A stretch of DNA of 64,000 nucleotides from Anolis sagrei (Eukaryota; Chordata; Lepidosauria; Squamata; Anolidae), in NCBI RefSeq assembly GCF_037176765.1, contig NC_090021.1, positions 142,996,574-143,060,573 on the forward strand, given 5' to 3'. Below the pieces are notes generated by a model, which saw nothing but the letters and a program-made list of their open reading frames with translations, was not told the origin of the DNA and did not search any database. Numbering within the stretch: the first letter of the stretch is position 1; each line of letters begins with the position of its first letter. The translations under genes were made by a program, and so were the position numbers. This document shows, one piece after another, positions 22,490 through 34,883 of this stretch.

Positions 22490-22654
22490 TCAATGATGTT
22501 CTTCAAGTTTACGCTTTTTAGATGTTGGCTCACCAGCTGCCTGGTCTGTTTCCCCATCATTTTTTACAACCTCATTTGTAACAGTGATACCTGTTAATAG
22601 GTACCCACCGCCACCACTCATCATCAGTTTGGGATGGCTTCGGTCTGGCAAAAC
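22490..22654 (-). CDS. TRMT6: TRMT6 exon 11 (stop codon)
   Basis: Residues 421-474 begin VLPDRSHPKLMMSGGGGYLL and end with a KKRK basic cluster and LEEHH, followed by TGA. Acceptor TTGGTAG. Confidence 0.96.
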   Translation of the reverse strand, partial: VLPDRSHPKLMMSGGGGYLLTGITVTNEVVKNDGETDQAAGEPTSKKRKLEEHH

Positions 22655-25600
22655 CTACCAAGAACAAGAGAGGCACATGTTACTATAGTAGAATACTTTA
22701 AGCAGCACCAGTTGTGTAATCACAATAGGTGGATGTGGTTCAGAATTCCAAAGGCCAGGATGAATATCCCTTATCTGAAACACTTGGAATCTGTAATGTT
22801 TTGGATTTCAGATTTTGAAATATCTATATCTGCATATACATACACAATTGAATTATTTTGGAGATGCAAGCCAAGTCTAAATACAACTTTCATTTATGTT
22901 TCATATACGTCTAATAAACACATCCTGAGGGAAATTTTATACAGAATATTTATAATAATTTTATGCATGAAGCCAAGTTGACATACATTTAACTATCCGA
23001 AAACAATGGTGTCACTATCTCAGCTACCCAAGTAGACAATTTTGGATTATTCAGTATTTTGGAATTCCGGATATGGGTTGCATAGTAGTATTATACAGTT
23101 CAACATGTAAAAAACCAGCCATTAAAGCAAAAAGTATAAAGAGATTGGTCACAGTTTCAGCACATCAGAGAAACAGTCTCACTACTTAGATGTTTATAAC
23201 AGTTGGATACCTAACTCTACAATACCAAGGTGAAGCATTAAAAGATGTAATACCGTAATTTCTGTTTTCATTGGGATGGGGAATCTTTGACGGGCCAGAT
23301 GTTTTGGGTCAACTTTCAACAGAACAATGTTGCTAATACTCAGGAATTGTAGGGTTATAGTTCAAACACTGAAGCCTCGAGGGGAGGTCCCACCTCTGTA
23401 TTCCTTGGACACTGACTCTAAGATTCCTGAGATCCATTTTAATTGGCAAGGTAAAGGATGAACCTCTGCCTCTCTTATTATTATAGAATCATAGAGTTGG
23501 ACGAGACCTCATGGGCCATCCAGTCCAAACCCCTTCCAAGAAGCAGGAAAATCACATTCAAAGCACCCCCGACAGATGGCCATCCAGCCTCTGCTTAAAA
23601 AGCCTCCGAAGAAGGAGCCTCCACCACACTCTGGGGCAGAGAGTTCCACTGCTGAACGGCTCTAACAGTCAGAAAGTTCTTCCTAATGTTGAAGTGGAAT
23701 CTCTTTCCTGTAGTTTGAAAGGAAGGAAGGAAGGAAGGAAGGAAGGAAGGAAGGAAGGAAGGGAGGGGGAGAAGGGTATGACGGAAAGCAAGGGAAGAAG
23801 GAAAGAAAGGAACAAAAAAGAGGGCGATGGAGGAAATCAAGGGAAGAAAGCTAACTCCACAGTTATCCCCATTTCTATTGTGCTATTTCCCCCATTTTAA
23901 TCATACAGTACAGCTCTGTTAACATTTCTTCAGCAATGAAAGGACATCTGCTACATAAAGGAACCAGTGAACGGTTGAGAATGACCACATGTTTCTTCTC
24001 ACTCACAAAGTAGTACGTAACATTTCCGATTCTCACCTGATAGCTCCGTAACCATGTCTCTGAAAGTTTAAGATTAATGACTCCTCCTTTCTCTCTCAGC
24101 TTCGTGTAGCACTCCACTAATGGCTAAGAAGAGAAGAAAGACTGAAATTACTAAATGGGCTTATTGAAACAGGTAGAAAAAGAACCAAAAGAAAATGTTT
24201 CTCATTCACCTCTTTATGCTGGCAGTAAACAACAAAAGGCCTTGAAGGAGCAACAAATTCTAGTAACGATAGTAGTAAGGGCACTGGATGAAATCGACTG
24301 GCTATGATCAGACTGCAATAGAAAGTTGTGCAGAGATTAGCTATGTTTCCCAACATATCAAAACTATAAATTTAGATTTGTAAAGAGAAAGATGAAGCCA
24401 TTAAGAAATATTGTGTAGGAAAGAACAATGCCCCCCCCCCCCAATTCAGCATTTAACAATATAATAAGGATTTCACATTTGAAAGACAAATATAAACACT
24501 GGAAACTACAGGCAGTCCCCGAGTTACAAACATCTGACTTACAAACGATTCGTAGTTAAAAACAGATGTGAAACAACAGCAAGTGAGAGAAATCTATTCC
24601 TCGGAAGGGAAATTCACTCTTGGAAGAGTTATTATCATGGAGAAAAGTATCTCCACTGAATCTTTCTCACAAATCCTTGTTTCTACAGGAAGCCACATTT
24701 TTCAAGATATAATTATCACAAGGACAGAAAATGAGGTGAAATATTCTGAACAAGGGAACAGACAGTGAAATAAACACCACAGGGGTGTTAACCCTTCCCT
24801 ATGCTATCCACAGCTAAAAAGATATAATTTTGGCTGGAGTTACACTTTACAAATGTACCCGTTTCAAGTTACAAAGAAATTCAGCTTAAGAACAAACCTA
24901 TTCATAACTTGGGGACTGCTTGTACTGAATGATTAAGGTGAAATGTGTTTCTATGGTGATTTTTCTTTCTTTCTTACTTTTCATCCTTTCTGAACCTAAT
25001 TATCCACTCCTTACCCAAAATATTATGGGTACTGATTATCAAGAGCAGAGCTTTCCAAAAGGTGTGACACAAGATATTAATATGTTGGCTGCAGTGTGTA
25101 GGTGTGTCACTCGAACATAACAAAAAACCTCTTAGTCTATGTAAAATAAGCAATAAATCATATATTTTTGAAAGTACAAATGAAAGGTTTTTATGAAATA
25201 TTTTGTGTCCTCATACATTTCATGACTACAATTTATGTATGTGTCCATATCTTTTACATGGGGTTGGTTTAAAGTCCAAGTTGGTAGTAAAACTGAATTA
25301 TCATGTTGTGAAATGATAGATGTATAAAAAGTTTGGAAAACTCTGGTCTAGAGATAGTACTGGAAAACTGGATATGATGAGATTGGATAGAAATTAACAC
25401 TATGTAACACATTGTTGTTCCTCAGCTATAAGTGTTATTTCCTAATTGGTTCCATCATAAAAACATGGGAAAAGTTTATTAAGCTGCAAAAACTTTGTCT
25501 TGGCGGGACATCCTGCAGCACATTATTTTAGTTTTTCAATGAATGTCTGATAGAGTCTCAACCAAATCAACACAGTTTGAGGCAGCCACAAAAACAAAGT

Positions 25601-28600
25601 TTCTGAAGTATAACAGCTACTTTCAAAGTAAGTACCACACAACTAAACAGGAAATAAGACTTTCAAACCAAGAACAGAAAATATTTCAAAATTTGTTACA
25701 AAGTAAATGGAGAAAAACAACTATGCTAAGAAGGAAAATGTAATAAAATAAAAACCATTATAAAAGGATGACAGAGCCAAAACAGTGAGGTTACCACATT
25801 GAACCATTCAGGCAGAATAGGAGACTTAAGACTTGACTAATTCTGAATGGTAGTGTACAATATTTCTTGCAAGCAGTATTATGTAAACCAGACTCACCCA
25901 TCAGCATTTTTGTCCTTCAACAAAGCAGCGGTTTCTACAAACTTTTTCCTTTTTTCCTCTTGTTTCTTTTCTTTGTCATGTGCCTGGGAAAAACAATTTT
26001 AAGAGGCTGAATGACAGATATGGCTTTCTAAACAAATCCTTTTATGTATAACTTTGAAAAATTATATAGCACACCAGGACTGGAAATTTTTAGCTTTCCA
26101 GATATTCTTGAACCACGGTTCCCAGCATTCCTCACCAATGGTGCTGCTGGGAGACGCAGTCCAATAACATCTGGGTGGCCACACGATTTCCAGCCCACAA
26201 ATAATTTGTAGGAGGAACTGACTTCAATTTCCACCCCCTATCAATTCAAAAAATTGTTCACACATAAATAGAATTATGAAAGATCAATTGTCTTCCAGCG
26301 TTTGTTAAATTAGGCCCATTTCCTAAACTTTAATATTGATGAAGTTTAGTTATTCAGTGGCATCAAATGCACTAGTGTTTCTCAACCTTCCTAATGCCGC
26401 AACCCCTTAATACAGTTCCTCATGTTGTGATAACCCCCATTTCATTGCTACTTCATAATTGTAATTTTGCTACTGTTATGAATTGTAATGTAAATATCTG
26501 ATATGCAGGATGTATTTTCATTCATTGGACACAATTTGGTACAATTACCCAATACATCAAAATCTGAATATTGGTGGGATTGGAGGATGGGGCATTTGAT
26601 TTTGTCATTTGGGAGTTGTAGTTGCTGGGATTTATAGTTCACCTACAAACAAAGAGCATCCTAAACTCCACCAACAATAAAATTGAACCAAACTTGACAC
26701 ACAGAACTCCCATGACCAACAGAAAATACTGGAAGAGTTTGGTGGGCATTGGTCTTGAATTTTGGAGTTGAAGATCACCTACATCCAAAGAGCACTGTGG
26801 ACTCAAAACAATGATGGATCTGGACCAAACTTGGCATGAATACTCAATATGCTCAAATTTGAACACAGGTGGAGTTTGGGGAATTAGACCCTTAAATTTG
26901 GGAGTTGTAGTTACGGGGATTTACAATCAAAGAGCATTCTGAACCCCACCAACGACAGAATTGGGCCAAACTTCCCACACAGACCCCCATGATCAACAGA
27001 AAATACTGTGTTTTCTGATGGTCTTTGGTGACCCCTTTGACACCCACTCATGAGCCCCCCCCCCCGGGGTCCTGACCCCCAGGTTGAGAAACGCTGCACT
27101 AAGGCAAGATTTCTTATGCTCTTATCCTGAAGTCAATCGCATTAGTCTACAAAAAAGACATTGATGAATTTAACTTGCGGATAACTTCAAGTCAGCAGGA
27201 ACAACAAGCATTCAGTGGCACCTTCTATTATACCAATGGTTCTCAACCTGGGGTCCCCAGATGTTTTTGGCCTTCAACTCCCAGAAACCCTAACAGCTGG
27301 CAAACTGGTTGGGATTTCTGGGAGTTGTAGGCCAAAAACATCTGGAGACTCCAGGTTGAGAACCACTGTATTATACTAATGTTGAGGATAAATCTTGGCA
27401 AATGGGGGGTAAACACTTGCAAGTGTGAACCGGTCTTCAGAATGTCATTAGACAGCTTTAAATTCTTGTAAAAAGGTACACTTAACTTCAAGTATAAACA
27501 TGATGGTGTACCCATTCAATTAGCTACAGAAGCTACAAACGGCCACCCAGTAATACCATGAAGTTTCAGAACTGAATGTGGGGTATCAAATCTTGTAAAT
27601 ACATAAACATAAACAACATCTGACTCATTTCTTAAGTTTCCTTGAGTTAGTCAATAGAACCTTACTGTTCCCTTTGCTTTATTATTGTCAAATGCTTCAC
27701 CCTCAGTTGGGAGGTCCGCCGCTTCTTGTTCTTCTGGCTGATTGCTCTCCATCATGGCACTGCTTTCCATATCTACATCTTGTATAGGCTGCTGTTTCTC
27801 GTCGCTTGACCCATTGCTGTCTTCTGCCAAAGCCAGACTGTCTTCAGACTCAGAGGGCAGGGCCTTTAAAGAAAATGTCCCAGAGAGAACACTCTCCACT
27901 TTGCTGAGCGGGAACTCATAAAGCATCTGGAAAAAGGAGTCTGGGAATCCAAAGCAGTTCGTGGCAGCTCTGACAGGTCCTCCCCCAGGATACATATTAA
28001 TAATGGATCCATAGCCTGCAAACATCAACCAAAGTTAGCATAATAAGTATTAGAACTCACAAAGCTGCATTGTGATAGACTGCTGCTGCTCCTGCCACAG
28101 GGGTCCTGAATCCTTCCATCCAGCTTGGCTGCCCTGGACTACTTGTGAGTAGGAGAAGCCCCAGGCCCTTTCCAACTGGGTGCGACTCAGCAATCCTCCA
28201 AGGAGGGAGTGACTATAAAGCTGTGTTGCACCTGCCTTGGCCTAGTCTCAGACTGCTGCTGCTCCTGCCACAGGGGTCCTGAATCCTTCCACCCAGCTTG
28301 GCTGCCCTGGACTACTTGTGAGTAGGAGAAGCCCCAGGCCCTTTCCAACTGGGTGCGACTCAGCAATCCTCCAAGGAGGGAGTGACTATAAAGCTGTGTT
28401 GCACCTGCCTTGGCCTAGTCTCAGACTGCTGCTGCTCCTGCCACAGGGGTCCTGAATCCTTCCATCCAGCTTGGCTGCCCTGGACTACTTGTGAGTAGGA
28501 GAAGCCCCAGGCCCTTTCCAACTGGGTGCGACTCAGCAATCCTCCAAGGAGGGAGTGACTATAAAGCTGTGTTGCACCTGCCTTGGCCTAGTCTCAGACT

Positions 28601-31600
28601 GCTGCTGCTCCTGCCACAGGGGTCCTGAATCCTTCCACCCAGCTTGGCTGCCCTGGACTACTTGTGAGTAGGAGAAGCCCCAGGCCCTTTCCAACTGGGT
28701 GCGACTCAGCAATCCTCCAAGGAGGGAGTGACTATAAAGCTGTGTTGCACCTGCCTTGGCCTAGTCTCAGACTGCTGCTGCTCCTGCCACAGGGGTCCTG
28801 AATCCTTCCATCCAGCTTGGCTGCCCTGGACTACTTGTGAGTAGGAGAAGCCCCAGGCCCTTTCCAACTGGGTGCGACTCAGCAATCCTCCAAGGAGGGA
28901 GTGACTATAAAGCTGTGTTGCACCTGCCTTGGCCTAGTCTCAGACTGCTGCTGCTCCTGCCACAGGGGTCCTGAATCCTTCCATCCAGCTTGGCTGCCCT
29001 GGACTACTTGTGAGTAGGAGAAGCCCCAGGCCCTTTCCAACTGGGTGCGACTCAGCAATCCTCCAAGGAGGGAGTGACTATAAAGCTGTGTTGCACCTGC
29101 CTTGGCCTAGTCTCAGACTGCTGCTGCTCCTGCCACAGGGGTCCTGAATCCTTCCATCCAGCTTGGCTGCCCTGGACTACTTGTGAGTAGGAGAAGCCCC
29201 AGGCCCTTTCCAACTGGGTGCGACTCAGCAATCCTCCAAGGAGGGAGTGACTATAAAGCTGTGTTGCACCTGCCTTGGCCTAGTCTCAGACTGCTGCTGC
29301 TCCTGCCACAGGGGTCCTGAATCCTTCCACCCAGCTTGGCTGCCCTGGACTACTTGTGAGTAGGAGAAGCCCCAGGCCCTTTCCAACTGGGTGCGACTCA
29401 GCAATCCTCCAAGGAGGGAGTGACTATAAAGCTGTGTTGCACCTGCCTTGGCCTAGTCTCAGACTGCTGCTGCTCCTGCCACAGGGGTCCTGAATCCTTC
29501 CATCCAGCTTGGCTGCCCTGGACTACTTGTGAGTAGGAGAAGCCCCAGGCCCTTTCCAACTGGGTGCGACTCAGCAATCCTCCAAGGAGGGAGTGACTAT
29601 AAAGCTGTGTTGCACCTGCCTTGGCCTAGTCTCAGACTGCTGCTGCTCCTGCCACAGGGGTCCTGAATCCTTCCACCCAGCTTGGCTGCCCTGGACTACT
29701 TGTGAGTAGGAGAAGCCCCAGGCCCTTTCCAGCTGGGTGCGACTCAGCAATCCTCCAAGGAGGGAGTGACTATAAAGCTGTGTTGCACCTGCCTTGGCCT
29801 AGTCTCAGACTGCTGCTGCTCCTGCCACAGGGGTCCTGAATCCTTCCATCCAGCTTGGCTGCCCTGGACTACTTGTGAGTAGGAGAAGCCCCAGGCCCTT
29901 TCCAACTGGGTGCGACTCAGCAATCCTCCAAGGAGGGAGTGACTATAAAGCTGTGTTGCACCTGCCTTAGCCTTGTGTTGCCTGCGCAATTTAACCGGAT
30001 AGAGACCAACTGGGCCGACCGCCACCGTGTCGACCACCTCCGGAGGTCCATCCGCTATCTTACATCAATCGTCTGTTTTACATCTGAATCATAGCACTTG
30101 TGCCAACTGTCAATCTCTTGTTTACTGTGTTTACATATTGCCAACATCGAACGTTATAGTTCCATCCTAACTTGCTGCTAATGTGATAATAAGAGCATAG
30201 CATAGCACTTTAAAGGCGCCTGCCTCTGTCGCCAACTGTTTTTGCACTTTGTCCCTTCCCCGAGTCCCCCTGCCGCACTTTAGTAGCATTGAGGGCCAAG
30301 TTTTGGGCTTGTTGCACTTTAATATCTTGTCGCATTTTAAGTTCCTGCACTTTAAGAACTACCCTTGTAGCCGTGGATTTTGCTATTGTTACTACTGTTG
30401 CACTTAAGACTCTAGCACTCTAGGGACCACCCTATTTTGCGGTTGAACGTTTACCATCTGTATTTACCATCTACCAAAGTGTATTGTTCCCATCCATGTG
30501 GTCCCCCACCCTCCTATGTATACTGTCTCTGATACTATTGACTGGTGGAAGAAGCAGGGGAGGAAGTGGGCTGGAGCCTGTGAAGAACAATGAGGAGGGG
30601 AGGGGGGACAAAGAAGACCAAAGTAATTGGCAAGAAAAAACGCCAACATTTCAAACATCTGATGAAATAGAGATTAAGACCCTGATCAGGAACTGCGGCA
30701 TGGAGGAGGGGAGGTGTTCCACTAGCCGAGGGGCCCCCATAGAGGTCGTGGTGGGAAGGAGGAGATGCGGGAAAAGGAGACCTCAAATTTGGCCAAATTC
30801 GGACCATTTATCCAAAACATTAACAATTCCAACTCGGTCTCCTAAGGTAAATTGGTGTAACCAGGTGAGCGGACCCTCTGGACTGAAGGTGGTGCTGTTG
30901 AACGCCAGATCTGTCAACGGAAAAACGACCTGGATCCAGGACCTAATCCTGGACGAGCGGGCAGATCTGGCGTGCATCACGGAGACCTGGTTGGATGAAG
31001 CTGGAGGAGTAAATCTGACCCAGCTTTGTCCTCCGGGCTTCTCCGTGCAGCACCAACCGAGATCCGGAGGGCGGGGAGGCGGGGTCGCAGTGGTCTATAG
31101 AGATTCCATCCATCTGACCAGGTGCCCCATCCCGCAGACCGCAAATTTTGAAAGCGTCTACCTGAGGGTGGGTGACCGGGACAGAATAGGGATTCTGTTA
31201 GTGTACCGTCCACCTCGCTGCACTACAGTCTCCCTACCTGAGCTAGCGGGGGTGGTCTCGAGCCTGGCGTTGAAGTCTCAACAGCTCCTTGTGCTGGGAG
31301 ACTTCAACATCCATGCCGAGGCGACCCTCACAGGTGCGGCTCAGGACTTCATGTCTGCCATGGCAACCATGGGGCTGTCCCAACAAATATCTGGCCCCAC
31401 CCACTGTGCTGGACACACATTGGATTTGGTTTTCTGCCAGGGATGGGAACAGGGTGGCGGTGTGGAGGAGTTGTCCATCTCTCCGTTGCCATGGACCGAC
31501 CACTTCCTGATCAGATTTAGGCTCACTGCGCCCCCTAACCTCTGCAAAGGTGGAGGACCTATTAAGATGGTCCGCCCCAGGAGGCTGATGGATCCGAATG

Positions 31601-34479
31601 GATTCCTGACGGCTCTTGGGGATTTTCCCGCCACCTCGGTAGGTGACCATGTCGAAGCCTTGGTGGCTCTCTGGAATGGGGAGATGGCCAGGGCTATTGA
31701 CATGATTGCTCCGGAACGTCCCCTCTCAAGTAGCCGAGCTAAACCAGCCCCTTGGTTTACTGAGGAGCTGGCAGTGATGAAGCGAAGGAAGAGGGAACTA
31801 GAGAGCGTGTGGCGTTCAGATCCGAGCGAGTCAAACCGAGCACGGTTTGTGTCCTTTCTTAGGGCATATGCCGCGGCAATAAAGGCCGCAAAGAAAACTT
31901 TCTTTGCGGCCACTATTGCGTCTGCAAAGAACCGTCCAGCGGAGTTGTTTCGGATTGTCAGAGGTCTTTTAACTCCCACCACTGCAGGTGGGAGCCCTGA
32001 CAATTCGGTCGCGCGCTGTGAAGCATTTGCTCGGTTCTTTGCAGACAAAGTCGCCTTGATCCGTTCTGGGCTGGACGCCGCGTTAGATGCAGACTCCGAG
32101 AATGTAACAAGAGCACCTGCTTGTCCTATTTTGATGGATTCTTTTCAGTTTGTGAAACCCGAGGATGTGGACAAGATACTTGGAGGAATGAGGCCCACCA
32201 TGTCCATCCTAGACCCCTGCCCATCCTGGCTTCTGAGGGAGGCCAGAGGGGGATTGGCTGAGTGGGTAACAGTGGTGGTGAATGCCTCCCTTCGGGAAGG
32301 CAAGATTCCAGCGAGCCTAAAACAGGCTATCATAAAGCCGCTGTTGAAGAAGCCATCACTGGACCCCACTAAATTAGACAACTTTCGGCCTGTTTCCAAT
32401 CTCCCCTTCTTGGGCAAAGTCATGGAAAGCGTGGTGGCCTCACAACTCCAGGTATTCTTGAGAGACACGGATTATCTGGATCCGGCACAGTCTGGTTTCA
32501 GACCGGGGCATGGTACCGAGACGGTCTTGGTCGCCTTAGTGGATGATCTGCGCCGGGAGCTAGACAGGGGGAGTGTGTCCCTGTTGGTGCTCCTGGACCT
32601 CTCAGCGGCCTTCGATACCATCGACCACGGTATCCTTCTGGGGCGCCTTGCGGAAATGGGTCTTGGGGGCACTGCTCTGCAGTGGCTCCAGTCATTTCTG
32701 GAGGGCCGCACCCAGAAGGTGTTATTGGGGGACTCCTGTTCCGCACCACAACCTTTGACTTTTGGGGTGCCACAGGGTTCCATACTGTCCCCCATGCTGT
32801 TTAATATCTACATGAAGCCGCTGGGTGAGATCATTCGGAGTTTCGGGGTGCGGTGTCATCTGTACGCAGATGATGTCCAACTCTGTCACTCCTTCCCACC
32901 TGCTACTAAGGAGGCTGTTGAGGTCCTGAACCGGTGCCTGGCCGCTGTAACGGTCTGGATGAGGGCGAACAAACTGAAACTAAATCCAGACAAGACAGAG
33001 GTACTCCTGGTCAGTCGCAAGGCCGAACGGGGTATAGGGTTACAGCCTGTGCTGGACGGGGTCGCACTCCCCTTGAAGGCGCAGGTTCGCAGCTTGGGTG
33101 TGACTCTGGACTCATCGTTGAGCCTGGACCCCCAGGTTTCAGCGGTGACCAGGGGAGCATTTGCACAGCTCAGGCTCGTGCGCCAGCTGAGCCCGTATCT
33201 CGGGAAGTCTGACTTGGCCACGGTGGTACACGCTCTTGTCACATCCCGCCTGGACTACTGCAACGCTCTCTACGTGGGGCTGCCCTTGAAGACGGCCCGG
33301 AAGCTTCAGCTGGTTCAGCGCGCGGCAGCCATGTTACTAACTGGAGCGGGTGGCAGGGAGCACACAACGCCCTTGTTGTCCCAGCTCCACTGGCTGCCGA
33401 TTTGCTACCGGACCCAATTCAAGGTGCTGGTTTTGGCCTACAAAGCCCTAAACGGTTCCGGCCCAAAATACCTTTCTGACCGCATCTTGGCCTACGAGCC
33501 CACGAGGACCTTGAGATCGTCTGGGGAGGCCCTTCTCTCGATCCCGCCTGCCTCACAGGCACGGCTGGCGGGGACGAGGGAGAAGGCCTTCTCGGTGGTG
33601 GCCCCCCGGCTGTGGAACACTCTCCCTGCACACATCAGACAGGCGCCTTCCCTCATGTCCTTTCGAAAAAGCCTTAAGACATGGCTGTTCGAGAGGGCAT
33701 TTAATTAAGTGCTAAACAATACGGTAATGAGAACTGGAATGGAACAAGGAATATGAGACTGGCTATGATTCCACTAAGAGACGAAGCGGATGTTTAGTGT
33801 AGTCTGTAATTGTTGTATAGTTTATATGTTGTTGAAACTGGCTTTTTTGTAATTGTCTTTTATGTGTACTGTACACCGCCATGAGTCGCCCTTATGGGCT
33901 GAGAATGGCGGTTAATAAGTGCATCAAATAAATAAATAAATAAATGCGTAGGTTCAGTGAAGAACTGCCATTGCTTCCCTTCCATTCTTTGTTCCCATTT
34001 AGGAGCACCTTAAATTGGTTGTTGGCCAAAACAGAAGGTAGATTTGGAGAAATAAACAACTGTTTCCCAGTGGCTTCCTATATGTTTATCTTTTCTATGG
34101 CTTTACGTAATATTGAATAATCTGTTTTATGTGAAATTGCTATTCCACTATGCATTCCTTCAAAAAAGGACAATGAAAGATTGTATTTTTAAAGCCATAC
34201 TCTACCATAAAAATATCAATGTTTTAGTGTTTCCAAAAATGTTTCGTTCCAAAAGTTCTATGTTTCAGTTGTTCTTTTTTGGAAAATTGCATTCATAATC
34301 TTTTGGAGATCATACCTTTTTAGAAAAGCATGTGGTATACAACCAGATATAATTATGTAAGACAATGGCCTCAGTTGTTAGACTGAATAACCTGTTATCT
34401 CCGATCTGTTAGGAAAACAGAGATTTGCCAGTGCATAAAACCACTAGAGGTTTAGAAATATTTTTCAGTGCCATATAGT

Positions 34480-34523
<44 letters not shown>

Positions 34524-34845
34524 GATTTCCCCTTGACATTAAGTCTAATCATGTCCGACTCTGGGGGGTGGTGATTTCTAAGCCGAAGAGCTGGCATTGT
34601 CCATAGACACCTCCAAGCTCATGTGGCTGGCATGACTGCATGGAGCACCGTTACCTTCCTACCGAAGCAGTACCTATTGATCTACTCACATTTATATGTT
34701 TTTGAACTGCTAGGTTGGCAGAAGCTGGGACTAACAGCGGGAGCTCACCCCGCTACCTGGATTTGAACTGCCAATCTTTCAGTCAGCAAGTTCAGTAGCT
34801 CAGCAGTTTAACCTGCTGCACCACTGGGGGTTCATACATATACAT

Positions 34846-34883
<38 letters not shown>

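Larger units (their letters stand above)
28078..33945 (+). mobile_element. L2-like LINE with tandem-monomer 5' end and intact ORF
   Basis: Parts in order: eleven 173-bp tandem units (28078-29980), a 503-base leader (29981-30483), one uninterrupted ORF (30484-33708) and a 3' UTR ending in (AAAT)n at 33945. It sits in TRMT6 intron 6, opposite to TRMT6. The L2-like assignment rests on RT motifs such as FRPVSNLPF..K..E and LLDLSAAFDTIDH and on the tail. No target duplication is visible. The near identity of the tandem units and the open ORF suggest a recent insertion. 3' fragments of related elements lie at 42627-43105 and 53688-54346. Confidence 0.85.

Noticed and set aside
28021-28077. A twelfth, partial monomer left of the array
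   Set aside because: AAAGCTGCATTG resembles part of the unit for about a dozen bases only; it is too short to tell from chance.
28078-29980. CRISPR-like array
   Set aside because: The units are directly contiguous 173-bp repeats without unique spacers in a vertebrate intron.
30484-33708. Host gene candidate of 1074 residues
   Set aside because: Endonuclease and reverse transcriptase motifs and the LINE tail show that it is a retrotransposon ORF.
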